From positions 1 to 64,000 of the forward strand of contig CAIVZR010000037.1 of assembly GCA_903910445.1 (NCBI GenBank): a stretch of DNA of 64,000 nt, read 5' to 3'. Made by a program: the position numbers and the translations under genes. Below, in pieces: positions 1-10,027 of the stretch (position 1 is its first letter; each line of letters opens with the position of its first letter). The stretch comes from an uncultured Bacteroidota bacterium. Its GTDB lineage: Bacteria; Bacteroidota; Bacteroidia; UKL13-3. The notes beneath the pieces were generated by a model. It was not told where the DNA came from. It saw nothing but the letters and a program-made list of their open reading frames with translations, and ran no database searches.

Positions 1-47
1 AGGATAAACAACAATAATATAATTCGAAGTTTCAATGAAAAGTTATT

Positions 48-785
48 TTAGAATCGAAATCCAAGACAAAGCCCACTGCGGAAACCAGGTGAAGGAAATC
101 CAAATTTCAAACTGGCTTCAGTATTTGTCATTCCTGCAGTGAATCCTTTCACTAATGGAACATCTTGGAAGTTTGCTGTTGCATCGGCAATGTATTGGTT
201 CTTATCAGTAGTGCTAAAATCACCACTAGCCGACATGCTAATTTTATTAGCGCCATATTGTAGTCCTAAAATCCACCAGTCGATAGTAAAGCTTTCGCCA
301 ATATGCCACTGATTTCCCATAATGATTCCTACATTAGTTGAAGTCCATGCTCCTTTGAAATCATAATACTTTAACGGAGAGAGATTATCATCTCTATGCA
401 ATGCAGTTGCCTCTAAACTATAACGTGAGTAACGTAAATATGCTCCTAGATAAAACCCATCATTGCCTTCTCCTTTGAAATAATAACGATACTCAGGAGT
501 GATTTGTATTCCTCCTTTAAACTTAGCACTCTGAACTTGGTTATAACTACCATTGGTGGCAATGGTATCGATCTGGAATAATGATCCAGGCATGCTGCGT
601 GGCAAGGTGTATCCAAGGTGTAACAAAGCCGAAGAGTTTTCGTTCAAGGTACGTTCATATTGAAAGGAGAGGGTACGCATTCCCAAACCAAAAAAGTTGA
701 ACTTCACGGTGTTCGCCTTGTCGTCTTGTGCATTAATAGTTGTGAATGCAATTAAACCTAAGAGGAATAAAAAGGATTTTTTCAT
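48..785 (-). CDS. Outer-membrane beta-barrel protein, DUF3575-like
   Basis: A 245-residue protein with a signal peptide (about residues 1-19, ending INAQ) followed by alternating aromatic and polar beta strands and a terminal Phe (GFRF), as expected for a small outer-membrane barrel. The middle (PEYRYYF, then GAYLRYSRYS) resembles DUF3575-type proteins of Bacteroidota; no enzyme motif is visible. Its ATG overlaps the stop of the upstream acyl-carrier-like gene in an ATGA arrangement, so the two are probably translationally coupled. A possible -7 box (TATATTTG on the minus strand, 820-827) inside the upstream gene could give it extra transcription. Function is unknown; the barrel call is fairly safe, the family name less so. 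Confidence 0.7.
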   Translation of the reverse strand: MKKSFLFLLGLIAFTTINAQDDKANTVKFNFFGLGMRTLSFQYERTLNENSSALLHLGYTLPRSMPGSLFQIDTIATNGSYNQVQSAKFKGGIQITPEYRYYFKGEGNDGFYLGAYLRYSRYSLEATALHRDDNLSPLKYYDFKGAWTSTNVGIIMGNQWHIGESFTIDWWILGLQYGANKISMSASGDFSTTDKNQYIADATANFQDVPLVKGFTAGMTNTEASLKFGFPSPGFRSGLCLGFRF

Positions 786-1090
786 GATAATTGGGTGTTG
801 TTTAAAATATTTAATTCGTCAAATATAAAAGTTGTGAATGAATTCACGTTATTAAAGGGGCTATTTTTTTGACTCATGGCCTTCGATGAGGCAATAACCA
901 AGGGAAGTTTGTAAAGATTCCGAAGTTCCTGCTCTATATCTACAATAAGCATTACCAATTCTATACTGCTAAGATGGCCATTCATTGCATAAAGTGAAGT
1001 TTCGTCGGTAATTGGTTCATCCATCGTTTTAATCTGTAAGAATAAACGTATAATGATTGATTTTATTTCCTCTTGGTTAAACATTAACAT
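782..1090 (-). CDS. Acyl-carrier-protein-like protein
   Basis: A 102-residue acidic, helical protein. Residues about 38-56 (GHLSSIEL, then IVDIEQEL) match the helix-2 region of acyl carrier proteins, where the usual DSL is replaced by SSI; Ser42 would carry the phosphopantetheine arm. The N-terminal helix and the DETSLY turn before the motif also fit an ACP. It starts inside the end of the upstream aminotransferase gene (14-base overlap) and its stop overlaps the next start. A phosphopantetheinyl transferase that could activate it is at 4135-4755. It may carry an acyl or aminoacyl group for sugar modification; this is inference. ATGs at 1090 and 1084 are both possible starts. Confidence 0.65.
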   Translation of the reverse strand: MLMFNQEEIKSIIIRLFLQIKTMDEPITDETSLYAMNGHLSSIELVMLIVDIEQELRNLYKLPLVIASSKAMSQKNSPFNNVNSFTTFIFDELNILNNTQLS

Positions 1091-2207
1091 GAGCTAACGA
1101 ATTACGAACGATGGCAGCAATATTCTCAATTTGAGTAGCTGTTAATTGGCTCCCAGATGGTAAACAAATGCCCCCCTCAAAAAGCTTGGCAGCATTGCCA
1201 TTCAAGTATTTTCCATAACGTAAAAAGGCAGGTTGTAAATGCATAGGCTTCCATAAAAATCTACTTTCAATATGCGCCTCTTGCAATGCTTGGTGCGCAG
1301 GAAGAACTAAATTCTCTCCTAAATAAAACGTGCTCAACCAACGATTGCTAAATCCATTAAGAAGTTCTGTTTGCGATTGAATGTCTTTAATTGTATTGCT
1401 GGAAAGCAATGTTTTGTATTGCTGATAATTATTTCTTCGTGAATTAACGCGTTCATCAATTACCTTTAATTGTGCTCTGCCTATTCCAGCAAGTACATTA
1501 CTCATTCTGTAATTAAAGCCCACCGCCTCGTGATGATAGTAAGGAAGATTTTCCTTCGCTTGATTACTAAGGTACTTTGCGCGTTCTACATATTCTTTGT
1601 TTTTTGAAACCAGAACGCCACCTCCAGAAGTGGTTATTATTTTGTTCCCATTAAAGGAGATGATTCCAATATCTCCAAAGGTACCTAACTTCTGCCCATT
1701 ATACGTGGCACCCAAAGCATCTGCGGCATCTTCAACTACCTTAATATCGAATTCTTTGCAGATGGATAGAATCTCTGTAATTTTCGCAGGTACACCATAA
1801 CTATGAACTAAAACCAAGGCTTTGGGCTTACGTTTCTTTTGAATTAAATCTTCAATCGCAGTGCGCAATAATACAGGATCTAAATTCCAGGTATCGAGTT
1901 CCGAATCTAAAAAAACAGGCTCAGCACTGGTATAAATTATTGGATTAACGCAAGCAGCAAATGTGAATGTTGGGACCAGTACAATATCATTTTTTTCGAT
2001 TCCTAATATTACCAACGCAAGATGAATACCGGCGGTGGCCGATGTAACCAAGGCTGCATAAGGAATATCAAGGTACTCCTCTAATTCTTTTTCAAAGGCA
2101 TCGATATTATTTCCGTATGGAGAAACCCAATTGCTTTGCAAAGCTTCCTCAATGAATTTATTCTCAAATCCAGTAAGATGTGGTGGCGATAGATAGATAG
2201 AAAACAA
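1077..2207 (-). CDS. DegT/DnrJ/EryC1/StrS-family PLP-dependent sugar aminotransferase
   Basis: A 376-residue fold-type I aminotransferase. The pattern EDAADALGA (cofactor-binding Asp) followed by SFNGNKIITTSGGG (Schiff-base Lys in GNK) is typical of the LegC/PglE-like branch, which aminates nucleotide-linked 4-keto sugars for surface glycans. The N-terminal SPP and the NWVSPYG segment are also characteristic. The only suitable start is TTG at 2207; there is no upstream in-frame ATG, and the protein has family length. It is the first gene of an overlapping set with the ACP-like and barrel genes. The exact sugar substrate cannot be told, and no sugar dehydratase or acetyltransferase lies beside it. 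Confidence 0.88.
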   Translation of the reverse strand: MFSIYLSPPHLTGFENKFIEEALQSNWVSPYGNNIDAFEKELEEYLDIPYAALVTSATAGIHLALVILGIEKNDIVLVPTFTFAACVNPIIYTSAEPVFLDSELDTWNLDPVLLRTAIEDLIQKKRKPKALVLVHSYGVPAKITEILSICKEFDIKVVEDAADALGATYNGQKLGTFGDIGIISFNGNKIITTSGGGVLVSKNKEYVERAKYLSNQAKENLPYYHHEAVGFNYRMSNVLAGIGRAQLKVIDERVNSRRNNYQQYKTLLSSNTIKDIQSQTELLNGFSNRWLSTFYLGENLVLPAHQALQEAHIESRFLWKPMHLQPAFLRYGKYLNGNAAKLFEGGICLPSGSQLTATQIENIAAIVRNSLAHVNV

Positions 2208-2281
2208 TTTAGTTGTTTGTTAATTGTTTGCTAAGATAATAGGATAATTGTATTTATAAAAATACGAATTGTTTGAAATAC

Positions 2282-3091
2282 TTATGGCTTCACATAATAT
2301 TTCATAGCCTCAGGCATAAATGCTTCGATATCTTTGATTCGTTTATCATCGGTTGGATGCGTGCTTAAGAAGAAGGGTACATTAGCGCCATTTCCTTTTG
2401 CTGCCATTCGTTTCCAAAAGGCTGTTGCCTCATGTGGGTCGTATCCCGCCAAACTCATAAATACCAATCCTAATTTATCGGCTTCCAATTCATGTCCACG
2501 AGAAAATGCTAATTGCCCTAATTGGGAGCTCACACCATAAGCAGTATTGAAAAGCATTTGGGCGGTATCCGATTTGGTTGAAGTAGCTACGTTAACAGCC
2601 ACACCACCCAGGTATAATGCCACTCCCTGACTCATCCGCTCATTACCATGTTGTGCTATGGCATGCGCAATTTCATGTCCCATAACTACAGCAAGGGCTG
2701 TTTCATTTTGGGTGATAGGTAACAAACCTGTATACACCACTACTTTACCTCCAGGCATGCACCAAGCATTCACAGTTTTGTCTTCAACTAAATTAAATTC
2801 CCAAGCATAACCTGCTACACGCTTGCTATAGTTATGTGAATTCATATAAGTAGTAACGGCTTTCGATATTCGTTCACCCACTCTTTTTACCATTACAGTA
2901 TTATTCGCATCGGTAGATACTTTATTGGTACTCAAAAAGGTTTTATACTCGGTGAGAGCCATAGCAGCCATCTGGCTTTCAGGCAATAAGTGTAATTGTT
3001 TACGTCCAGTAATTGGAACCTTAGCACATGAAATAATAAAGGTGATGATTACTAACGCGGCTGAAATTCTTTTGATTGGGAAATGGGTCAT
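2282..3091 (-). CDS. M48-family metalloprotease lipoprotein
   Basis: A 269-residue secreted peptidase. A signal sequence ends in a lipobox (FIISC), so it should be anchored as a lipoprotein facing the periplasm. The zinc motif HEIAH (His139, His143) and the downstream ELEAD, which supplies the third ligand, are intact. It resembles LoiP/YcaL-type M48 proteases that degrade misfolded or misassembled envelope proteins. It follows clpS with a 9-base gap and is probably co-transcribed with plsY and clpS. Start ATG at 3091. Confidence 0.92.
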   Translation of the reverse strand: MTHFPIKRISAALVIITFIISCAKVPITGRKQLHLLPESQMAAMALTEYKTFLSTNKVSTDANNTVMVKRVGERISKAVTTYMNSHNYSKRVAGYAWEFNLVEDKTVNAWCMPGGKVVVYTGLLPITQNETALAVVMGHEIAHAIAQHGNERMSQGVALYLGGVAVNVATSTKSDTAQMLFNTAYGVSSQLGQLAFSRGHELEADKLGLVFMSLAGYDPHEATAFWKRMAAKGNGANVPFFLSTHPTDDKRIKDIEAFMPEAMKYYVKP

Positions 3092-3100
3092 GATTATAAT

Positions 3101-3382
3101 TTATTTTTTATCTTCTACTTTAGCACTTAGCTTTTCATCGAGCAAGGCAACACATTGCTTCTGCATTTCTTTTAACGAACCATCGCTTACTTGGCATCGC
3201 CCCTTGTAATGCACAATATTGGCACATTGCTCAGCCTGAGAGGATATATGTCCGCAAATTTTGATTAAACAGTTAATCACATGTTCGAAAGTATTGACAT
3301 CGTCATTGTAAAGTATAAGTGCATACTTTTGGTCGTTTTCTATTACAACCTCTAAGGCTTCGTCTAATTGGGTTCCCGACAT
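3101..3382 (-). CDS. clpS: ATP-dependent Clp protease adaptor ClpS
   Basis: A 93-residue protein with the ClpS core: the YNDDVNTFEHV stretch (residues about 21-33) contains the conserved Asn-Asp that binds N-degron residues, followed by the helix with HYKGRC. ClpS delivers N-end-rule substrates to ClpAP/ClpCP. The length is typical. It sits between plsY (27 bases upstream) and the M48 protease (9 bases downstream) in a protein-quality-control and envelope operon. No clpA or clpC is in the window; clpB is nearby but is not a ClpS partner. Confidence 0.93.
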   Translation of the reverse strand: MSGTQLDEALEVVIENDQKYALILYNDDVNTFEHVINCLIKICGHISSQAEQCANIVHYKGRCQVSDGSLKEMQKQCVALLDEKLSAKVEDKK

Positions 3383-3409
3383 AACTTATTTTAATTTTAA
3401 AACAGCGTA

Positions 3410-4069
3410 TCAGTCTTGATTTTTCCTGCGGTGTTTTTTTAAGATATTGGCTTTACTCTCATTGCCGCCGAAAAGTCTTACAATATTTTTACGGTGCGTT
3501 AATATCACCATCAGAGCAATACAGATGCCAAAAACAATTAACCATTTTTCATGATTGTGAAAAATAAATAAAATAGATATAGGCAACATTACAGCAGCCA
3601 TCATGCTGCTCAAGGATACAAACCGTGTGGTAAATAAAATTAGTAAGAAGAAGATTACACATACCGCTGCTGCAGGAAGATTCACCGCGAGTATCATTCC
3701 AAATAAAGTCGCGACTCCTTTACCTCCCTTGAAGTTTACGTAGATTGGGAATACATGTCCAATAACGGCCAATAAACCAAACAGTAACTGCAAGTTTACA
3801 AAGCGTTCTTCTCCGTAAAAATAATCTCCAATAAAAAAGGCAAAGTTGGCGGCGGTAAAACCTTTGATAATATCGATAATCATCACAATTACTCCGTATT
3901 TCTTACCTAAAACCCGAAAAGTATTGGTTGCTCCAGCATTCCCACTCCCGTGTTCCCGGATATCAATACCGAAAAATCCTTTGCTCACAATAACTGCAGT
4001 AGGTATTGATCCCACCAAATATGCTAATGCTCCAAAAACGATTATTTTAATTAATTCCAATCCTTCCAA
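3410..4069 (-). CDS. plsY: Glycerol-3-phosphate acyltransferase PlsY
   Basis: A 219-residue polytopic inner-membrane enzyme that transfers acyl from acyl-phosphate to glycerol-3-phosphate, the first step of phospholipid synthesis. The three PlsY motifs are visible: GSIPTA at the start, GSGNAGATN (residues about 41-49) and GGKGVATLFG (residues about 114-123). Multiple hydrophobic segments and a basic tail (KKHRRK) are as expected. The start is TTG at 4069, because an in-frame stop lies two codons upstream and no ATG precedes the conserved N-terminal helix. It precedes clpS on the same strand. Confidence 0.95.
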   Translation of the reverse strand: MEGLELIKIIVFGALAYLVGSIPTAVIVSKGFFGIDIREHGSGNAGATNTFRVLGKKYGVIVMIIDIIKGFTAANFAFFIGDYFYGEERFVNLQLLFGLLAVIGHVFPIYVNFKGGKGVATLFGMILAVNLPAAAVCVIFFLLILFTTRFVSLSSMMAAVMLPISILFIFHNHEKWLIVFGICIALMVILTHRKNIVRLFGGNESKANILKKHRRKNQD

Positions 4070-4134
4070 TATAACTCAATTTTTAATCAAGGGATGCGAA
4101 TTTAAGAAATTTCCCTGAAAACAAGAGGATTACC

Positions 4135-4755
4135 TCAACACCAGGTCAAAACATAGTTATCGAAGGAAATATAGAATAATCGAACACCTAAAATTTGAGG
4201 CGTTTTTAAAACTTCTCCTCTTATTTCTCCCTTATCCGAATAACTAAATGGATGAATACGTAATTCATCTTTAAAAATCACTTCATTGGCAGTATACAAT
4301 TTATAGAGTGTTTCCTTGGCACTCCATATCAAGGTATAATATTTGGTTCGTTCTTCCTCACTAAAAAACTCCTCTACCTCATGTATAAACTTATGAGCAA
4401 CCCGGATAATCCTTTCATCCTTCTTTTCAAGATCGATGGCTACACGTTTTGTTTTACTGATGATGATGGCTGCATAATCATGAGAGTGCGATATCGATAC
4501 ATGTACTCCATTAGAAAGCGGCTCCCCATATTGATTTTTAATAATTGGAAATTTTAATCCAGCATATCTGAATAGTAAAATGCGCGTACTTAAGAATTGG
4601 GTATTATGCAACATCTTTTTGCGCAATTCGGGTTCCACCCCCTCAAGGGCCAAATCGTTATACGGCGCTAAAAGGCCCGCCAATTCAGAGGCATTTTCTG
4701 TTATATGCCATAGGAAAATGGTGCTGTCTACTGTATTTATGATCCGTTCTAACAA
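4135..4755 (-). CDS. 4'-phosphopantetheinyl transferase superfamily protein
   Basis: A 206-residue Sfp-type enzyme that moves the phosphopantetheine arm from CoA to a carrier-protein serine. The magnesium-binding motif appears as VAIDLEKKD, preceded by VSISHSHDYAA and followed by WSAKETLYKLY, which are the hallmark segments of the family. The start is TTG at 4755; no earlier ATG fits. It lies 14 bases downstream of the ABC exporter gene and likely shares its transcript. The ACP-like protein at 782-1090 is a plausible substrate, though this is inference; the main fatty-acid ACP is another possibility. Confidence 0.9.
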   Translation of the reverse strand: MLERIINTVDSTIFLWHITENASELAGLLAPYNDLALEGVEPELRKKMLHNTQFLSTRILLFRYAGLKFPIIKNQYGEPLSNGVHVSISHSHDYAAIIISKTKRVAIDLEKKDERIIRVAHKFIHEVEEFFSEEERTKYYTLIWSAKETLYKLYTANEVIFKDELRIHPFSYSDKGEIRGEVLKTPQILGVRLFYISFDNYVLTWC

Positions 4756-4769
4756 CTGATAGTTTTAAA

Positions 4770-6527
4770 TTAAATGGTTTGAAACTGCATTTCATATAAG
4801 GTTTTATAAGCACCACTCTGAATTAATAAGGATTCATGAGTGCCTCGTTCCAAAATCTCTCCATGATCCATCATCAAAATTTCATTTGCATTTTGAATAG
4901 TACTTAAGCGATGCGCAATGACAATCGCTGTGCGATTCTTCAGGAGCAATTTAATGGCTTTTTGTATCACTTCTTCATTCGCTGAGTCGATAGATGAAGT
5001 GGCTTCATCCAAAATTAAAATGGCTGGATTATTCGCCAATACTCGCGCAAAGGAAATTAGCTGACGCTGGCCAGTAGAAAGGGTAGCCCCACGTTCCATC
5101 ACTTCATATTGATATCCACCGGGTAGCTTTTCAATGAATACATCGGCCCCCACTGCCCTAGCTGCAGCTTCGATTTTTTCTTGACTGATGCGATCATCAT
5201 ACAATGAAATATTTTGTGCAATACTCCCACTAAAGAGAAATACATCTTGGAGCACCATCCCAATATGGCTGCGCAAATGATGCAACGTATATTCATTAAT
5301 GGGTTTGTCATCGATACTTATCAAACCCTTTTGATTTTCATAAAAACGATTGAGCAAATTAATGATGGTTGTTTTACCTGAGCCCGTTGCACCAACAATC
5401 GCTGTGGTGGTTCCTCGGGGAACTTCAAACGAAATGGCGCTCAGCACGGGTTGACCTGCTATATATTCAAAGGATACATTCTCAAACAGAATATTACCAG
5501 TAATTTGAGTAGTAAGTGTTCCTAAATCTTTTTCTAATATTTCTTCATCATCAAGCAATTTAAATACCCGTTCCGATGCTACCATTCCCATTTGCATGGT
5601 ATTGAATCGATCGGCAATAATTCTAATCGGACGATAGAACATATTGATATACATGATAAATGCGGTTATCATACCTGTGGTAATTCCATTCTGTATTAAT
5701 ACCCCCCGAAGCCCAAACCAAATAATTAATGCAACTGACAATGCAGTGATAATTTCAACTAATGGAAAGAATATAGAATATGCCATGATGCCATCGATAT
5801 TCGCTTGGGTATGCTCCTTGTTTATTTTGTTGAATTTATCAAACTCTTGTTTCTCAACTCCAAAAATTTGAACTATTTGCATTCCTTGAATATGCTCCTG
5901 AACAAATGCATTAAGCGTTGATACTGCATTGCGCACTGCTTGAAATGATGCCTTTACTTTGTTCTTAAATACATTGGCAGCAATAAGTAATAAGGGTAAA
6001 ACCGCCAAGGATACCAAACTCATTTGCCAGCTTTGATAAAACATCAAAAACAAAATCAGAACAATCTGTAAAATGTCGCCACTAATTGTTATGAGCCCTT
6101 CTGAGAAATTATCGGCAATGGTTTCAATATCGCTTACCGCTCTGGTTACTACAGTGCCAACAGGTGTTTTGTCGAAATAATTTAATTTGGCCTTTAAAAA
6201 GTAGGAATAGGACTTCGTTCGCAAATCGCGTACTACATTTTGACCTAATACTTGGGTGATATAGCCTTGATAAAATTGGAAAAATGTTTGAACGAGTAAT
6301 AACCCCACCAATAAGAGTGTTAGCCATAAAAGTTTCACTTCATTCTTTCCGGTAATACTATCATCAATTACATATTGCACCAATAAAGGGCGCAATGCAC
6401 CGGTTACTGCCATCAATATTGTGAGAATAATAGCCCACCATACCTGCTTTTTATAGGGAGCGGCCATGCCATACACCCTTCGCATTAATTGCCAATCGAA
6501 AGCCAAGCCTGTTTTAATTTTTGCCAT
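4770..6527 (-). CDS. ABC transporter, fused permease and ATPase, MsbA-like
   Basis: A 585-residue half-transporter with an N-terminal six-helix membrane domain and a C-terminal ATPase. Walker A (GATGSGKTT), signature (LSTGQRQ), Walker B (ILILDEATS) and the H-loop (IAHRLST) are complete, so it is probably an active homodimeric exporter of lipids or drugs. The longest frame extends to 6617, but that extension runs through the clpB terminator hairpin, and the ATG at 6527 (MAKIKTG) begins at the family's usual place. A near-match to a -7 box (TATCTTCG, minus strand) lies just upstream. The phosphopantetheinyl transferase gene follows after 14 bases. Confidence 0.92.
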   Translation of the reverse strand: MAKIKTGLAFDWQLMRRVYGMAAPYKKQVWWAIILTILMAVTGALRPLLVQYVIDDSITGKNEVKLLWLTLLLVGLLLVQTFFQFYQGYITQVLGQNVVRDLRTKSYSYFLKAKLNYFDKTPVGTVVTRAVSDIETIADNFSEGLITISGDILQIVLILFLMFYQSWQMSLVSLAVLPLLLIAANVFKNKVKASFQAVRNAVSTLNAFVQEHIQGMQIVQIFGVEKQEFDKFNKINKEHTQANIDGIMAYSIFFPLVEIITALSVALIIWFGLRGVLIQNGITTGMITAFIMYINMFYRPIRIIADRFNTMQMGMVASERVFKLLDDEEILEKDLGTLTTQITGNILFENVSFEYIAGQPVLSAISFEVPRGTTTAIVGATGSGKTTIINLLNRFYENQKGLISIDDKPINEYTLHHLRSHIGMVLQDVFLFSGSIAQNISLYDDRISQEKIEAAARAVGADVFIEKLPGGYQYEVMERGATLSTGQRQLISFARVLANNPAILILDEATSSIDSANEEVIQKAIKLLLKNRTAIVIAHRLSTIQNANEILMMDHGEILERGTHESLLIQSGAYKTLYEMQFQTI

Positions 6528-6603
6528 GCAGAAAGTGTTGCGAAGATACAAGAATTTGAAAAGGCCTATACCTAAATAATTAAGCGATTGGTTATTCAAA
6601 AAA

Positions 6604-6633
6604 AATACCCACTTCAATTTGAAAGTGGGTATT
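6604..6633 (-). terminator. Intrinsic terminator after clpB
   Basis: An 11-bp perfect inverted repeat (AATACCCACTT and AAGTGGGTATT) with an 8-base loop. Read on the minus strand it is followed by a run of T, so it should end clpB transcripts 20 bases after the stop codon. Confidence 0.88.
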
Positions 6634-6652
6634 GAAAATTGTTTTAGGGGTA

Positions 6653-9250
6653 TTAATTTCTTACTATCAATTTATCTTCAAAGCTATCGAGAACAATAGG
6701 CTTCGACTTATCTACAGTATTGGCTAGGATTTGTTTGCTCAACAAATTCACTACTTCTTTTTGTATCAATCGTTTCAATGGTCTTGCACCGTATTGTGGT
6801 TCATAGCCATGTAAGGTTAAATAATCTAAGGCTTCATCGCTCCATTCCAAATGCATCTCATTCACAGCCAACATTTTCTTTAAACCATTCAACTGCAATG
6901 AAACAATATGACGTATGTCTTTCTTGCGTAAAGGGTTGAACATTATGATTTCATCAACTCGGTTTAAAAACTCAGGACGAATTTGTTGACGCAATACCTC
7001 CATCACCTGAACCTTGGTAGTTTCAATAATTGGGAATAAATCTTGCTCCTCTTTTACATTCTCGAAGTTCTCCTGAATAATATGAGAACCCATATTACTT
7101 GTCATGATGATAATGGTATTCTTGAAATTGGCAACGCGCCCTTTATTATCAGTTAGTCTACCATCATCAAGCACTTGCAATAAAATGTTGAACACATCAG
7201 GATGCGCCTTCTCAATCTCATCAAGCAAGATTACACAGTATGGACGGCGACGAACGGCCTCTGTTAATTGGCCACCTTCGTCATATCCAATATATCCTGG
7301 AGGGGCACCAATCAAACGGCTTACCGTATGCTTTTCTTGATATTCGCTCATATCAATTCGAACCATCGCTTGATCACTGTTGAATAGATATTCGGCCAAT
7401 GATTTAGCCAATTCGGTTTTGCCTACTCCTGTAGTTCCTAAAAATATAAACGAACCAATAGGTTTTTTAGGGTCGTTAAGTCCAGCCCTGCTTCTGCGAA
7501 CGGCATCACTAAGGGCCTCAATAGCTAATTCTTGTCCAACAACCCGTTTGTGTAATTCTTCCTCTAAATTGAGTAATTTTTCTCTCTCACTTTGAAGCAT
7601 GCTACTTACAGGTACCCCCGTCCATTTGCTAATTACTTCAGCAATACTTTCGCTGGTAACTTCTTCATTAATTAACGATGAATTATTTTTTTGACGATCA
7701 ATAAGTAATTGCTGACTTTTCTCCAGTTCTTTTTCAACCTCCTTAATTTTTCCGTAACGGATCTCGGCTACTTTACCATAATCACCTGAACGCTCAGCTT
7801 GCTCAGCCTCAAATTTCAAGTTTTCTATTTCCGATTTTGAGGTTTGTATTTTTTCTACAACCGCTTTCTCTTCTTGCCAACGTGCTTTTAATGCATTGCG
7901 TTCATCATTCTGCTTGCCAATCTCTTTACTCAATTCATCCATCTTCTTTTCATCACCTTCCCGTTTGATTGCTTCCCGCTCAATTTCCAATTGCATGATT
8001 TTGCGCTCAATTTCATCCAACTCTTCAGGCACACTATCAATTTCAAGTCGCAATTTAGCAGCAGCTTCATCAATCAAGTCGATAGCCTTATCAGGTAAAA
8101 AACGATCGGTAATATAACGTTGTGATAACTCCACAGCGGCAATAATGGCTTCGTCTTTGATTCGCACTTTATGATGCGATTCATAACGTTCTTTTAATCC
8201 ACGTAAAATAGCTATGGCGCTTTCGGTATCAGGCTCATCAACATATACTTTTTGGAATCGGCGTTCTAAGGCCTTATCCTTTTCAATATATTTTTGATAT
8301 TCGTTCAATGTAGTAGCGCCAATTGCACGAAGCTCACCACGAGCAAGGGCAGGCTTCAATATATTGGCAGCATCCATAGCACCTTCACCACCACCACCAG
8401 CACCAACTAAAGTATGTATCTCGTCAATGAAAAGCACAATTTCTCCGTTGCTTTGCATCACTTCTTTAACCACACTTTTTAATCGCTCCTCAAATTCGCC
8501 TTTATATTTTGCGCCCGCAATTAACGCTCCCATATCCAAGCTGTAAACTTGTTTTGATTTTAAATTTTCGGGTATATCTCCAATTACAATACGATGTGCC
8601 AAACCTTCTGCAATGGCGGTTTTACCTACCCCAGGTTCGCCAATCAATACTGGATTGTTTTTGGTTCTACGGGATAGTATTTGAAGTACACGACGAATTT
8701 CTTCATCACGACCAATTACGGGATCCAATTTACCCTCGGCCGCCGCCTGATTTAAATTCCGAGCATATTTGTTTAATGCATTGGTGGTATTCTCCGCATT
8801 CTGGTCATTGATACTATTGCCTCCCCGAAGCTCTTTGATGGCTGCTTTTAAAGCCTTTTCGGTAAGCCCCGAATCTTGAAGTATCCTGCTTGTCTTGTCT
8901 TTCTGATTAACCAAGCTCAAGAGCAGATGTTCAATACTTGCGTATTCATCCTTAAACTCTTTTAAATAGTTGGATGCTTTAAATACTGCTTGCTGAGCAT
9001 CATTGCTTAGGAAAGGTTGTGCTCCAGTTACCTTTGGATAACTCTGAATTTGCGCATCTAAAACTTTATTGAGTTGTAACACATTCACCCCCGACTTCTT
9101 TAGTAAAAATGGGGCAGTATTCGCATCTTCAAGTAATATTCCTTTCAAAATATGACCAGTTTCAACGCCTTGTTGATTATTTGAAACCGCCAATTCCACC
9201 CCTTTTTGAATGGCTTCCTGCGCTTTAATTGTGAAATTATTAAGATTCAT
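6653..9250 (-). CDS. clpB: ATP-dependent chaperone ClpB
   Basis: An 865-residue Hsp100 disaggregase that works with DnaK/DnaJ to rescue aggregated proteins. Features in order: N-terminal Clp repeat domain (residues about 1-145), first AAA+ module with Walker A GEPGVGKT, the long coiled-coil M-domain (about 400-530, rich in Lys/Glu) that separates ClpB from ClpA/ClpC, second AAA+ module with GTTGVGKT, and the C-terminal D2-small domain ending with IVRN. There is no ClpP-binding IGF/L loop evident, consistent with ClpB. A minus-strand -7 box (TAGTTTTG, 9284-9291) lies 34 bases upstream of the ATG; a heat-shock operator is not obvious. Confidence 0.97.
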   Translation of the reverse strand: MNLNNFTIKAQEAIQKGVELAVSNNQQGVETGHILKGILLEDANTAPFLLKKSGVNVLQLNKVLDAQIQSYPKVTGAQPFLSNDAQQAVFKASNYLKEFKDEYASIEHLLLSLVNQKDKTSRILQDSGLTEKALKAAIKELRGGNSINDQNAENTTNALNKYARNLNQAAAEGKLDPVIGRDEEIRRVLQILSRRTKNNPVLIGEPGVGKTAIAEGLAHRIVIGDIPENLKSKQVYSLDMGALIAGAKYKGEFEERLKSVVKEVMQSNGEIVLFIDEIHTLVGAGGGGEGAMDAANILKPALARGELRAIGATTLNEYQKYIEKDKALERRFQKVYVDEPDTESAIAILRGLKERYESHHKVRIKDEAIIAAVELSQRYITDRFLPDKAIDLIDEAAAKLRLEIDSVPEELDEIERKIMQLEIEREAIKREGDEKKMDELSKEIGKQNDERNALKARWQEEKAVVEKIQTSKSEIENLKFEAEQAERSGDYGKVAEIRYGKIKEVEKELEKSQQLLIDRQKNNSSLINEEVTSESIAEVISKWTGVPVSSMLQSEREKLLNLEEELHKRVVGQELAIEALSDAVRRSRAGLNDPKKPIGSFIFLGTTGVGKTELAKSLAEYLFNSDQAMVRIDMSEYQEKHTVSRLIGAPPGYIGYDEGGQLTEAVRRRPYCVILLDEIEKAHPDVFNILLQVLDDGRLTDNKGRVANFKNTIIIMTSNMGSHIIQENFENVKEEQDLFPIIETTKVQVMEVLRQQIRPEFLNRVDEIIMFNPLRKKDIRHIVSLQLNGLKKMLAVNEMHLEWSDEALDYLTLHGYEPQYGARPLKRLIQKEVVNLLSKQILANTVDKSKPIVLDSFEDKLIVRN

Positions 9251-9430
9251 GGTTTTAAGATTTATTTATTAAGTATGATTTCTCAAAACTAACTCCAAAG
9301 TGGAATTCGGAAAATATTGCAGGGAAAAAGGTCAATTATCTGACGTCTTGTGATATTAAATATACTAATTGGACGATTATTGGAAATTGTGTCGTATCCT
9401 GGAATGCATTGCACTATACAAATGGCTAGC

Positions 9431-9982
9431 CTATGTAAGGAAAAGTTTTTCTTCCACCTCCTTAAGTACTTGAATGGGGCGGCGATTACGCCAACTTATT
9501 TCGTGATAAAAAAACACATAGGTATTAATTCGCTCCATACTAAACTCACGTGCAACATGGTCGGGAAAATTGATGAAGGCCACAAATCCCGATTCAACTT
9601 CTTCGGCTAGCTCGGCATAATAGTCGTCGCCTCCTGCGTGAAAAATCAAAACATTTTCACCAATAACGAGCAGTTTGGTAATGCCTTCAGCTATTAATGG
9701 TTCAAGTACCTCATGTTTTAATAACATGATATCATTGGTTATGGCATCGTTCCATTCGCCAATACATTCTATGATTGCATAGCTTTTCTCGTAGTCAACA
9801 AAAAGGATTTTGATGTATAAAGTTTCGCTCCCAATATCATCCCATTGAGGATGTATAAAGTAATTGTATACATGTTTATCGTAAGCAAATTCGTTATAAT
9901 TTCTTCTGTAAAAGGGAGAATGCACATCCTCTTCTGCGATATAATAATCGCGCCACTTAAAATAAGGCTCAATATCCTGCAT
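9431..9982 (-). CDS. Uncharacterised cytoplasmic protein
   Basis: A 183-residue acidic protein rich in Tyr, Glu and Asp, with no signal peptide or membrane segment. I do not recognise a family. The first part is aromatic (WRDYYIAEED), the centre looks alpha/beta (LYIKILFVDYEKSYAIIECIG), and the C-terminal part contains WRNRRPIQVLKEVEEKL. It is a long, well-formed frame with its own ATG, between clpB (same strand, 180 bases downstream) and the WD40 gene (46 bases upstream in transcription order), so it may be co-transcribed with the latter. Function unknown. Confidence 0.7.
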   Translation of the reverse strand: MQDIEPYFKWRDYYIAEEDVHSPFYRRNYNEFAYDKHVYNYFIHPQWDDIGSETLYIKILFVDYEKSYAIIECIGEWNDAITNDIMLLKHEVLEPLIAEGITKLLVIGENVLIFHAGGDDYYAELAEEVESGFVAFINFPDHVAREFSMERINTYVFFYHEISWRNRRPIQVLKEVEEKLFLT

Positions 9983-10027
9983 GCTTCTGCGTTACTTGAT
10001 TCACGCGAAGGTACGTATAAAATTAAA

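Noticed and set aside
6527-6617. N-terminal extension of the ABC transporter frame
   Set aside because: It passes through the clpB terminator hairpin and is not part of the family; ATG at 6527 fits.
8509-8811. Plus-strand open frames inside clpB and other genes
   Set aside because: They are antisense shadows of conserved genes, with low-complexity or unlikely proteins.
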